Positions 10,971 to 20,290 are shown, counted from the stretch's first letter. The stretch is DNA of 64,000 nt from Sitta carolinensis (GCA_032173965.1 CM063284.1:137987625-138051624); one strand, 5' to 3'. Notes: a model not told the origin generated them from the letters alone. Program-made: numbers and translations.

Positions 10971-13581
10971 GAGTCCTGGAAACAGTGCCGCAAACAGTGG
11001 CAAAACAGAAAGCGACAAAGACACCACTGTCGCTGTGATAAAAACAATAGGCTCAGACAGGCCAAAAGATTACTGTAAGCTCTCCATGGGTGAGGAATCC
11101 AGACTCCTTAAAGGAGCCTGGGACACAGCCGCTGATGTGACGGTCGTCCAAAAAAAAATGTGGCCGTCACATTGGGAATTGCAAAACATTGCCAAACACG
11201 TAAATGGTATTGGAGGCTTGCAATTGGCAAAACAGTCAAAAAAGGCAGTCACAATTGAAGGGCCAAATGGACAAATAGCCACTCTACGCCCTTTCGTTTT
11301 GGATTTTGAGGAACCTCTGTGGGGAAGAGATTTAATGTCACAATGGGGTGTCACAATTAACATTCCTGACGCTCCAAAGGTTTTTCAGGCAGCGGTCACT
11401 GAAGAGCACCCTATCCAGAAACTGAATTGGCTGTCAGATGAACCAGTCTGGGTAGAACAGTGGCCGCTCTCTAAGCAAAAGTTAAAGGCGCTCAACGAAC
11501 TTGTAGAAGAACAGTTGAAAAATGGCCACATTGAAGAGACCACGTCACCGTGGAACTCTCCAGTGTTTGTCATCCAGAAAGCAGATAAAACCAGATGGAG
11601 GCTCATACATGACCTCCGGAAAATCAATGAAATTATTGAAGATATGGGGTCCCTGCAACCAGGGATGCCTGCCCCAAGCATGCTCCCCGAAAATTGGGAT
11701 TTGATAGTCATTGATATAAAAGACTGTTTTTTTCACATTCCTCTACACCCTGATGATGCCCCACGCTTTGCTTTCTCGGTGCCCACCTTGAACCGGGAGG
11801 CCCCGCGAAAGAGGTTTCAGTGGAAAGTGCTCCCTCAAGGTTTGAAAAATTCGCCTGTAATCTGTCAAAGGTATGTTTCTTCCCTGCTCGCACCAGTACG
11901 TGCAGCAGTGCCCCAAGTAATAATTCATCATTACATTGATGACATCTTGATCTCTGCACCAACAAATGACCTGTTGACACATGCTCTGAATCTCACAGTG
12001 TCTTCACTGGTCACTGCAGGGTTTGAGATGCAAGAATCCAAAATTCAAAAGATGCCACCCTGGAAATACCTAGGGCTTGAAATTGGAAAGAGGACTATTG
12101 TTCCTCAAAAATTAGAAATCAAAACCCAAATTCAGACTCTTGCAGATGTCCATCAGCTATGTGGAGCTTTGAACTGGGTGAGACCTTGGCTAGGTCTTTC
12201 TACAGAAGACTTAGCCCCCCTTTTCGATTTGTTAAAAGGGGGAGAAGAATTGAGTTCCCCCAGGACCCTCACCCCAGAGGCCAAATTTGCGCTCGAGAAC
12301 ATTCAACACGCACTGTCCACCAGACAGGCCAACAGATGCAAACTTGACCTGCCCTTTCGTTTTATCATATTAGGAAAGCTGCCACACCTCCACGGAATGA
12401 TTTTCCAATGGAACAGCAAAACCCTCAAAAAATCAAAGAACGCCCAAGACAAAGAAGATCCTCTCTATATTATAGAGTGGGTTTTTCTGAGCCACCACAG
12501 GTCCAAAAGGATGACAAAGCCACAAGAATTGATGGCTGATCTGATTCAGAAAGCCAGAGTTCGCCTTCGGGAACTGGCTGGTTGTGACTTTGAGTGCATT
12601 CACATGCCAATCAAATTAAAATCAGGTCAAATTACAAAAGTAATGCTGGAGCACCTGCTTCAAGAAAATGAAGCACTGCAGTTTGCCCTAGATAACTACA
12701 CTGGCCAAATTTCTATTCATCGGCCTGCCCACAAAATTTTCAATTCGGATGCCCAATTCCAATTAGAGCTAAAAAGTGTCCAGAGCAAAAAGCCTCTTGA
12801 TGCTCTAACCGTCTTCACTGACGCGTCTGGAAAGTCCCTCAAATCAGTCATGACTTGGCGGGACCCTCTTACTCAGCAGTGGGAATCAAATATTGTTAAG
12901 GTGGAAGCATCACCTCAAGTCGCTGAGTTGGCAGCAGTCGTTAGAGCATTTGAGACGTTCCCTGGACCTTTCAATTTAGTAACAGATTCAAGTTATGTTG
13001 CAGGGATAGTTTCTAGAGCAGAACACTCTGTACTGCAGGAGGTTTCCAACATCACTCTTTTTCAGTTACTTTCTAAGCTTGTCAAACTGATTTCTCATAG
13101 GAAGCAACCTTTTTATGTGATGCACACACGTTCACACACAGAGCTACCTGGGTTCATAGCAGAGGGAAACAGGAGAGCCGATACTCTTGCTACCCCTGTT
13201 GAAGTGACCCCACTGCCAAATCGTTTTGAGCAAGCCAGAATCAGCCACCAGCTTCATCATCAAAACGCACCAGGTCTGGTCCGGCAGTTTAACTTAACCC
13301 GTGACCAGGCCAAAGCGATTGTGACTGGCTGTCCACAGTGTCACAAATGTGCTCTCCCATCCATGCCCACAGGCGTGAACCCCGGGGTTTGTCCAGCTGT
13401 GAGGTGTGGCAGACAAATGTCACGCACTTTGCCCCTTTTGGAAGGCAAAAGTACGTGCACGTCTCAGTGGACACGTTCTCAGGAGCTGTTTTTGCCTCTG
13501 CTCACACAGGAGAGAAATCTGGGGATGCTATCAAGCACCTCATTCAAGCTTTCTCTGTCCTGGGCATCCCAAAGTCCCTGA
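10849..13581 (+). CDS. pol: pol: protease, reverse transcriptase, RNase H, integrase zinc domain
   Basis: This is a 910-codon open frame; its first Met is only an in-frame residue, because the protein should enter from the dUTPase-like part. Protease: residues about 85-175, with the catalytic motif D92-T93-A94 where DTG or DSG is expected, then PLWGRDLMSQWG. RT: residues about 185-500, with LPQG at 328-331 and the YIDD box at 362-365 (11932-11943). RNase H: catalytic acids D658, E693, D713 and D778 are all present. Integrase zinc domain: H800-X3-H804 and C828-X2-C831. The frame goes wrong at the C4G4 run 13380-13387, so the last 65 or so residues are not genuine. Protease and pol share one frame here, unlike the classical betaretroviral layout. 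Confidence 0.93.
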   Translation: MSTDPKRFVVWLRSEHPPTFLPKGQIVAQAIPYLQGLAVKVSPGNSAANSGKTESDKDTTVAVIKTIGSDRPKDYCKLSMGEESRLLKGAWDTAADVTVVQKKMWPSHWELQNIAKHVNGIGGLQLAKQSKKAVTIEGPNGQIATLRPFVLDFEEPLWGRDLMSQWGVTINIPDAPKVFQAAVTEEHPIQKLNWLSDEPVWVEQWPLSKQKLKALNELVEEQLKNGHIEETTSPWNSPVFVIQKADKTRWRLIHDLRKINEIIEDMGSLQPGMPAPSMLPENWDLIVIDIKDCFFHIPLHPDDAPRFAFSVPTLNREAPRKRFQWKVLPQGLKNSPVICQRYVSSLLAPVRAAVPQVIIHHYIDDILISAPTNDLLTHALNLTVSSLVTAGFEMQESKIQKMPPWKYLGLEIGKRTIVPQKLEIKTQIQTLADVHQLCGALNWVRPWLGLSTEDLAPLFDLLKGGEELSSPRTLTPEAKFALENIQHALSTRQANRCKLDLPFRFIILGKLPHLHGMIFQWNSKTLKKSKNAQDKEDPLYIIEWVFLSHHRSKRMTKPQELMADLIQKARVRLRELAGCDFECIHMPIKLKSGQITKVMLEHLLQENEALQFALDNYTGQISIHRPAHKIFNSDAQFQLELKSVQSKKPLDALTVFTDASGKSLKSVMTWRDPLTQQWESNIVKVEASPQVAELAAVVRAFETFPGPFNLVTDSSYVAGIVSRAEHSVLQEVSNITLFQLLSKLVKLISHRKQPFYVMHTRSHTELPGFIAEGNRRADTLATPVEVTPLPNRFEQARISHQLHHQNAPGLVRQFNLTRDQAKAIVTGCPQCHKCALPSMPTGVNPGVCPAVRCGRQMSRTLPLLEGKSTCTSQWTRSQELFLPLLTQERNLGMLSSTSFKLSLSWASQSP
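11090..11380 (+). other. pro: Retropepsin (protease) domain with DTA motif
   Basis: The domain is recognised from the D-T-x-A-D-V-T-V-V pattern at 11122-11148 and the flap-to-C-terminal pattern ending in GRDLMSQWG near 11321-11350. The third residue of the catalytic triplet is Ala (GCC at 11128-11130) instead of Gly. In characterised retroviral proteases this position is Gly in DTG or DSG and supports the active-site loop. The catalytic Asp is kept. The change could be a post-integration mutation or a lineage feature. Confidence 0.8.
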
Positions 13582-14219
13582 AAACAGACAATGGACCCGC
13601 ATACAAATCCAAGGAATTCAACAGCTTTCTGCAACAATGGGGAGTGGAACACAAAACTGGCATCCCCCACTCCCCGACAGGTCAGGCGATTGTGGAAAGG
13701 ACTCATCAAAACCTCAAAAGAGTCCTCAGCCAGCAACAACCAATTCTCAAGATTGAACCACCATCTGTAAGACTAGCCCGTGCCGTGTTCACTTTGAATT
13801 TTCTTAACTGTTCCTTTGAGACCATGAACCCGCCGGCGACAAGGCACTTTCGGGGAAGCTCACAGTTAGAGCCCCATGAAAGGCCAAAAGTCCTTGTCAA
13901 AGATCCAGAAACTTTGAGGATACAGGGTCCTCACGAATTGGTCACATGGGGGCGTGGATACGCCTGTGTCTCCACTCCCACTGGCTTGCGGTGGATCCCC
14001 TCCCGCAATGTGAGACCCTGTGTCCCCAAGACTTCAGGAACAAAGGTGCCACAAGTCACTGTGGCCTCCTGGAGAAGGAGGAAAAAGGAGGAAGAGAAAA
14101 CTGGCCCAGAGACAAGTTCTCCTGGTCCAATTGCTTTTCCCTCCTGGGTTTGCTGGCACAAAAAAGAAGTGGAGGAGCTGTTTCCTCCAGCTGAATGTTT
14201 TCAGTGTTTGTTTAACTAA
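13384..14219 (+). pseudogene. pol: pol: integrase catalytic core and C-terminal domain, out of frame with RT
   Basis: In frame 3 the integrase continues with the WQT-x-VTH motif, but the first catalytic Asp is Asn (AAT at 13416-13418), consistent with one G-to-A change. The second Asp (TDNGPAY, 13587-13589) and the Glu (13695-13697) are present with exactly 35 residues between them, the DD35E spacing. The C-terminal SH3-like part contains WGRGYACVSTPTGLRWIPSRNVRP-type sequence (about 13948-14015), followed by a Lys/Arg/Glu-rich tail to TAA at 14217-14219. One C is apparently missing at 13380-13383, which separates this part from the zinc domain. As read it cannot catalyse integration. Confidence 0.93.
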
Positions 14220-14220
14220 A

Positions 14221-14241
14221 CCCCTTTTTTCTAAGTTACAG
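14221..14241 (+). promoter_or_regulatory. Candidate env splice acceptor
   Basis: A pyrimidine tract (CCCCTTTTTTCT) precedes TTACAG, with AG at 14240-14241, just after the pol stop and 13 bases before the env ATG at 14255. Its position fits the subgenomic env message spliced from the leader donor at 7837. Confidence 0.65.
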
Positions 14242-14254
14242 AAACGCAGTCCTG

Positions 14255-15265
14255 ATGATCAGCATAAAAATCCGCAGCACGACAATGTTCAGCTTTGTGG
14301 TGCTGCTCATTTTCCCATCAAAAACCATCCCCTGGATCGTCCCGCAGCCCAAAACCAATGTATGGAAAACCCTCGCAAAGAGTCTAGGACAAGATCACAT
14401 CTGCCTAGCCTCAGCAGCTGCACAAGATCCCATATCCTCCTGCCTGGTAGGAATCCCTGTGAAAGAAAAGGAGTTTCCATTTTCCCTCATTTGTGGCAAC
14501 AGAGCTTTCACAGACATTCCTGCTCGACTGATCGGAGGCCCATGCACATTAGGCAAGTTGAGTCTGTTTACCCCAAACATGACTCAAATCCTTAATTGGC
14601 ACAAGAAAAATTCCTCTCACCACACACCTATCCAAAAAAGAGACGTAACAAGTCTCGACCCAGATTGTAATTCGGAAATTATTCATTGGTCCAGGGCAAA
14701 GGCCACGGCCTTGACAGTTTTCCTACCCTGGGTCTCGATAGCAAAAGCTATGGGAGAATTAGGCCATTTAGAATGCTGGGTGGCCAAACAAGCAAATTTA
14801 ACAACTCAAGCTATAAGTGACCTCCTATCAGACGAACAAATTACCAGGCAGGCAACCCTCCAAAATCGTGCCGCAATTGACTACCTACTTCTGTTGAATC
14901 AACATTCGTGTGAAGAATTCGATGGACTCTGTTGCTTCAATCTATAATCCAAAGCAGAGAACGTCAAGAAATCAATCCAACAGCTGCAAGGAATGGTGCA
15001 TTCCATCAAGCAGGAAACAGGAGATTGGTTTGACAACATTTTTAAAAGTGTTGGACTCTCTAACGTTGCCAGCTCTTGGGTCAAAACAGGACTACTAGTC
15101 CTGTTCATCATTTTAATTGCAGCCATTGCTTCTGGTCTAATGAAAAATCTAATCATAAACACAATTCTCCCGACTAACACCCCCTCAGTGCATTCCATAG
15201 TATTCCCACCAGACTCTGCTTCCAGCAGCGAGAATAGCTCCGAAATCTACACTCCAGAACAGTAA
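14255..15265 (+). pseudogene. env: env, alpharetrovirus/gamma-type, short surface subunit, one in-frame stop
   Basis: ATG at 14255 opens a frame with a hydrophobic signal-peptide-like N-terminus (MFSFVVLLIFP region). The surface part before the cleavage-like IQKR (about 14630-14641) is only about 130 codons including the signal, much shorter than usual. The transmembrane part has an internal hydrophobic stretch flanked by cysteines (DPDC...ECW), the sequence QANLTT, LQNRAAIDYLLLLNQHS (14858-14908, immunosuppressive-domain-like) and CX6CC (14909-14935). A TAA at 14945-14947 stops translation. The same frame continues through a membrane span (TGLLVLFIILIAAIASGLM, 15086-15142) to the natural-looking TAA at 15263-15265. 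N-glycosylation sequons occur at NMT, NSS and NLT. This env type is known from alpharetroviruses and gamma-type envs, not from MMTV-like betaretroviruses. Confidence 0.9.
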
Positions 15266-15279
15266 CAACAAAATATAAT

Positions 15280-15293
15280 AAAAAAGGGGGAGG
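15280..15293 (+). promoter_or_regulatory. Polypurine tract AAAAAAGGGGGAGG
   Basis: A 14-base purine run ends immediately before the TG of the 3' LTR. This is the plus-strand DNA primer site of reverse transcription. It is intact and fixes the LTR start at 15294. Confidence 0.95.
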
Positions 15294-15936
15294 TGCGGGA
15301 ATGCTGGAATTGTTTGATAAGTTTTAGTGATAAGTTTTAGTGATAGTTATATTCGTTATTTTAGTGTAGTTTTTTCTAGTCTCTGTAAAGGGGGCCCCCT
15401 GCTTTAGGAAACATCTGGTCAGACTCCTGATAAGAGTTCCCAAAACAACCCTGGACTCTGCCCAGAGACCGTTTCCTATCAGTTTGCCCCGAGATAAGCT
15501 TCTGTCCACCCTAGCAATATAGCTTCCTCCCTCGGTCCATCAATCATCTTCAAGGTCCAGTGCGGTCTAAGACTTTCAGAGGTTAATGGATCCCCCAGAG
15601 ACCCCTCCCCAACTTGCTTTAAGTTGTCTTATTGGTTTGTAATCTGTATCCACCCCACCCCCATCTCCCTTTGGATAAAAACCCCCTTGTAACCCAGGTT
15701 CGGGGTCTCTCTTGCCTGAGGCACCGGGCCTGGGGTCAGGGGCTTCCCCTGTAACCCCCGAATAAAACCTATGTTCCCGGATGTCTCTGAGAGTCCCCTC
15801 TTTGAAACCACAGCCGTGACAGCACAGGCTAAGGTGCTGCAGAGCCAAGGACCCACACACGATACTGTCAAGGCGTATGAGAGCTAGTGGGCGGTCAAGC
15901 CGAATGCCAGGCTGACCAGAGATACGCACGGCGACA
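15294..15936 (+). repeat. 3' LTR of the endogenous retrovirus
   Basis: This copy is the same length as the 5' LTR and differs from it at 15369, 15568 and 15905. It carries the same U3 promoter elements (inverted CCAAT at 15631-15635, TATA-like box at 15674-15681) and AATAAA at 15761-15766. It ends in CA directly before GATGGC. Confidence 0.96.
15761..15766 (+). terminator. Proviral poly(A) signal AATAAA (3' LTR)
   Basis: This is the canonical signal in R of the 3' LTR, with the same GT-rich downstream stretch as the 5' copy. It is the expected 3' end signal for genomic and spliced retroviral RNAs. Confidence 0.8.
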
Positions 15937-15942
15937 GATGGC
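15937..15942. repeat. 3' target-site duplication GATGGC
   Basis: Exact copy of 6916-6921. The sequence after it (AATATTAAAAATAG) continues the AT-rich host DNA. Confidence 0.95.
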
Positions 15943-16636
15943 AATATTAAAAATAGAGGAAATTCCTATGTGCAGAGTAACACAAAGTCTTTTCTTAAAA
16001 TATGCTCTATCAGAATACACAGTACTGTATAATTGTTTTTTTCTCATTTATATCTTTACAGATGCCAATGACTCAAAAATGACTCTGACTGTAGCTTTTG
16101 AGTGTTTCTGAGCCAGGGATAGCTACATGAACAAGAGGATACAGAGACTCATTTTACATGACTGTTGTTGCTAGGGAGAGTGTTCCACTGGGATCCCTCT
16201 CTAAGCTTGTTTGTCTCACTCTGCCTGGGATTTTCAAAAAGACATTTCACTGACATAGCGGAAACTCAGAGTGGTTCAGGTTTTTCTGTTTGTTTTTTCA
16301 TCATCTTTAATTCTGTAACTATGGAATTTCTAAACAATATGTCAAATCCTCAGAGGATAGTAAATAGTTTTAAAGTATTTTTGGAGATGTGCAGAGTTAC
16401 AGCAATTCTGCAGCCCAAGACTGGCAGCCTGTTACTGCCTACAGACAAGCAAAAAATCCCAGTGAATTCAGAACCAGTCAATTATAGATTAAGGGTCTGA
16501 CCTGATTCCTGTTATATTCATTCCAATGTTTATGACTGACTGAAGAAAAATGAAAATCAGTCCCAAAAAGTGTTAATCATTGCTCTTTCTGATTTTTTTA
16601 ACCTTAATATATTATATCCTCTTTGTCCATTTTTAA
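15943..16636. other. Host flank of the provirus, no gene recognised
   Basis: This is AT-rich host DNA. Short open frames start here by chance. I recognise no repeat family and no exon. Confidence 0.5.
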
Positions 16637-16741
16637 CTCTCTCTCTTTTTCTTTCTTCTTCTCTTCTTTTCTTTCTCTTTCTTTCTCTTTCTTTTCTTTC
16701 TTCTTTTTCTTTTTCTTTTCTTCTTTCTTTCTTCTTTCTTT

Positions 16742-16782
<41 letters not shown>

Positions 16783-16798
16783 TTTCTTTCTTTCTTTT

Positions 16799-16851
<53 letters not shown>

Positions 16852-16887
16852 TTTTTCTTTTTCTTTCTTTCTTTTTTTCTCTTTTTA
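16637..16887. repeat. Long CTTT-type polypyrimidine microsatellite
   Basis: About 250 bases on the plus strand are almost purely C and T, mostly CTTT units with CTT and CTTTT interruptions. The longest regular arrays are at about 16741-16795 and 16797-16850. The two long open frames over it, made of Phe, Leu and Ser, are artefacts. Homopurine-homopyrimidine mirror tracts of this length can form triplex (H-) DNA. Confidence 0.95.
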
Positions 16888-18650
16888 AAATAATTATTTT
16901 CTACAGTTATACAATTAAAAGTAAATTAATCTTATCAAAACACATAGAAAACTGTATAAAACAAGCCACAAATTTTAAAACTGGATATGTTAGCCTGACA
17001 ACTGTAAAACGCTAGAGGATTTGGCTACAAACTGTTATGACTTTTTCATTCCATTTGACAGGACCTCCAAGTCCAACACAGTTTTTGTGGAAGATATCAC
17101 AGAGACCATCCATAATGTTTTGTGCTTAGTTTCTTTTGGTGCCTTAGGTTTTTTCTAATTATACTGATTTCTCCATATAATTGAGTTGTAACTTGTATTG
17201 CAAAATGCCTAAGCCAAAATGTTGTGGACAAATAGAAGTATATAAAGAGAGAATAAAGTTCCTTGAGAAATCAGAAGATAATTCAGATCTCCAAAAGCCA
17301 ATACCCTTGAGTCATGCTGAGCTGTTTGATTACAGGTAAAAACCTGATTTCTTAAAATATTTTCTGTGTTTGTCAGAGTGTCTTAAGAAGAGGCACTCCC
17401 TCACAGGTGCAAATTGTATAAAATGTGCTCTGCTTGGCATATTTTTTAATTTTGTTTTCTCTCACTGACTTTTTCAGGTTTCTTCAATTAGATGTAGCTT
17501 GGTTGGTCAACCTTTACATTGACATTAAATTTCAGAACTAATATTATATGCTCTAAGACCCTTGATAAAATATAAAAGTCTAACTTTTATGGACTTTCTT
17601 ATTCCTAAGTGAACCCATGAGACTTAAAAACTTAAAATACTCAGAGATGAGATGAGGTCCGTGATATAAATTTTCCAAAATAATGTAACTGACTACTTTA
17701 TGAAGATATCCGAGAAACATTTAGAATCCTCTTTTTTCAAATCAACTGCTGATTAACATCTGTTGATGTACATTAGGAATTTGCAAATATTAAGAGGTTT
17801 TACATTCTACAAAATGCTTTCCTCTTTGAACCCCTTAGAACAAGGTTATAGCTGTACTACAGATATTTTCTTAAACCCTTATAATTTTTCTAATGGCTCT
17901 GTCTCTTAAATACATTCACTATTTAATTATATCTGTAGAAAATGGAAGAAAATAGTAATTTTTCTTTTGACCATAAACTGTGTCGTAAGTTCTTTTTTTT
18001 ATTTTAAAGGTTTTATTTGTGATACTTTCTTAGAGCCTGAATAGTATGAATATGTCAAACAAAGTTTTGTTCAAGGATCAAAAAATAAATTCAGATGGAT
18101 TAGGTGGGTAAAGGGCCCTCATCTAATGGAAGTCTTTGTGTCAGTGAAAGTGCAGATGTTCTGACATGAAGATGTACAGTAACTCATTCATACCACCACA
18201 CCTCCATTATAAAAGATTTTTTTTTTCAAATTCTTGTATTGCATTCTACAGCAGTGTGTTCTTTCAGGCTTTTTCCCTCTAGAAACTGACATTAAATATG
18301 TTTTCTTGCTCTCAGAATTGAAATATGGATAACACATAAGAAATGTAGTGAACTTTTACATAAATGAAATTTACATAAATGTAGTGAACTTTTACATATA
18401 CCAGTTGTAGGTGAAAGTTTATTTAAATGATAATCTAATAAGAATGTTCTGTGTAATTGGAACAGAAGACAAAAAGAGAAAATAGTCTGAAATATTTAAT
18501 TAAATAACAACAGATGAATGGAAGGTGTTTTCTAACTGCCTCATGTAACATGACTCTTCCCATGATTCAGTCTCAAAAACCTTGTCCTTTATTATGGACA
18601 TAAAAAAGGAGATTTTTTTTCTCCCCTGATTTCCTGACTTTGAGAAACAC
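16888..18650. other. AT-rich DNA with one exon-like open stretch
   Basis: Mostly featureless. A plus-strand stretch at 17205-17335 starts with ATG, stays open for 43 codons and ends at CAG|GTAAAA; it is described among the findings. A short tandem duplication (TGTAGTGAACTTTTACATA twice) lies at about 18344-18396. Confidence 0.4.
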
Positions 18651-18651
18651 G

Positions 18652-19500
18652 CAGTCACAGAATGGGTAAGACTGGAAGGGGCCACTGGAGGCTGTATAGT
18701 CCAACCTCACTGATCAAGACACATCTTAAAGCACACTACTCAGGATTGTATCCAGATGGCTTTTGAATATATCCAGAGAAGAAGGCTCTACAGTCTCGCT
18801 GGGCAATCTGTTCTAGTGTACAGTGAGTGTGTGAGGGTGCATAGTGAAGAAGTTATCTCTCATGTTCTGGTGGAACTTCCTGTGCATCAGTTTCTGCCTG
18901 TACCCTCTTGTACTGTTGCTTGATATCACTAAGAAGAGCCTGGATCCATCCTCTTGACAGTCTCCCTTCAGGTACTTAGAGACATTGATGAAGGCCCCTC
19001 TCAGTTGTCCTTTCTCAGGGATGAATAGGCCCAACTCCCCCAGCCTCTCCTCTTAAGAGAGATGCTCCAGTCCCTCTGTCACACTCCTCTGGACCTTCTC
19101 CAGGATCTCCATATCTCTTTTCCTGAGGAGCCCAAAACCGGACACAGCACTCCAGATGTGCCTCACTAGGGCTGAGTCAAGGGGCAGGATCACCTCCCTC
19201 GACAAAAATGGCAAATGGTCTTCCTAATGCACCCCAGGACACCATTGACCTCAAAGGCACTGCTGGCTCAGGGACAGTTTGTTTCCACCAGGATCCCCAG
19301 GTCCTTCTCTGCAGACCTGCTCCCCAGCAGGTCAGCCCCCAGCCTGTACTGGTCTTTGGGGCTGTTCCTCACCAGGTGTAGGATCCTGCATTTGCCTTTG
19401 TTGAATTTCAGTGTTTCTCTGCCCATCTCTCCAATCTGTCAAGGTCCTGCTGAAGGGCTCACAACCCTCTGGGGTATCGACCTTCAGGCTATGTGTGAAT
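18652..19500 (-). mobile_element. CR1 LINE, 5'-truncated copy
   Basis: The plus strand here is the antisense of a CR1 3' half. It starts with CACAGAATGGGTAAGACTGGAAGG and GTCCAACCTCACTGATCAAG (the CR1 3' end) and runs through GACCTTCTCCAGGATCTC, CCAGATGTGCCTCACTAGGG and GATCCCCAGGTCCTTCTCTGC toward ORF2. Stops and indels show it is inactive. No target duplication is evident, as is normal for CR1. Confidence 0.88.
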
Positions 19501-19600
19501 GTACTTTCCTGCCAGGGGAGTTATCACCGCTGAGTTCACTTGTGTAAGGACAAAGACAGTACAGGCCTCACAGTGTTTCCCTTTTTCTTTTCTCAGTCAA

Positions 19601-20290
19601 TGTTGTGGTTAGTTTATTTTGATTGTTTGTTTTTTGTATTATATTGTTATTGACGGTTTCATTGTTGTTTGGTATGTTCCTATATATCCCTGTATTCTTC
19701 TCCAGTTGGTTTGTCCCTGTATTGTATCCAACCCTGAGTTGCCTTCTGTGGTATTCCCTGCCCTTCATTCCGCCCCTTTCCCCTCTGTCATTGTATCCCT
19801 GCCCCTTGTTCCAGTACCTTCCTTGTCAATCCCTCTTTGGGCCAATCCCTGATGGTTCCTCCCATTGGAAATCCCCTAATGCTCGGTGCCCATTGCCCCC
19901 CGTGCCCCGTGTCCCTCCCGTGTGCTCCCTCCTTGGTTGAATGCATTGTCAATCCTGCCCTTGTGCTCCTCCCTCCTCCCTTCCTCATTGTCGCTGCCCC
20001 TGAGGCCGCCCCTCTGTAAAACTCCCTGCACAGCCCTGTCCAGGGGCTCAGTCCCTGACCCTCTGAGGGTGATAAACCCTTCTGGAGCCATACTGAACGC
20101 CCCTCCCTGATTCTTGCTCCAATCCTTGATGCCGCTTCCAGCTGGTGCTGTAGAGAGCAGTCTTACTGCTGGAGCCTTTAGCAGCCCTTGCTAAACCACT
20201 GCCCTAACCCAGTGTGGGCAGGGGGTGGCCAAACTCGGCACAGACCAGGAAGGGCTAGCTGGGAAATTTACACCAGCACCGTGTCAAGTC
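19601..20290 (+). mobile_element. LTR-like element (probable solo LTR), right end uncertain
   Basis: It starts TGTTGTGGTTAGTTTATTTTG and is C-rich further on. It carries a degenerate poly(A) signal GATAAA at 20071-20076 followed by a GC-richer stretch with GAGAGCAGTCTTACTGCTGGAGCC, like the R/U5 of avian LTRs I have seen. The CTGAGGGTGATAAACCCTTCTGGAGCC context is LTR-like. A CA occurs at 20219-20220, but no target duplication matches across it, so the end is not fixed. No internal retroviral genes flank it. Confidence 0.55.

Larger units (their letters stand above)
6922..15936 (+). mobile_element. Endogenous retrovirus, class II (ERVK/beta-like) with alpha/gamma-type env
   Basis: This is a 9,015-bp provirus with paired 643-bp LTRs (TG...CA), a 6-bp target duplication, a tRNA-Lys1,2-type primer site, gag, dUTPase-like domain, protease, RT, RNase H, integrase, env and a polypurine tract, in retroviral order on the plus strand. 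Class II placement rests on the Lys primer site, the dUTPase-like stretch before the protease, the A_AAA_AAC frameshift site and an ERVK-like RT (LPQG, YIDD). The env is of a different type, with CX6CC in the transmembrane subunit. The LTRs differ at only 3 of 643 sites, so integration is recent on an evolutionary scale. Four frame breaks in single-base runs, one env stop and two altered catalytic motifs make it non-autonomous as read. It is far more GC-rich than the flanking DNA. Confidence 0.97.

Noticed and set aside
16570..17015. Long Phe/Leu/Ser open frames
   Set aside because: Translations of the CTTT microsatellite.
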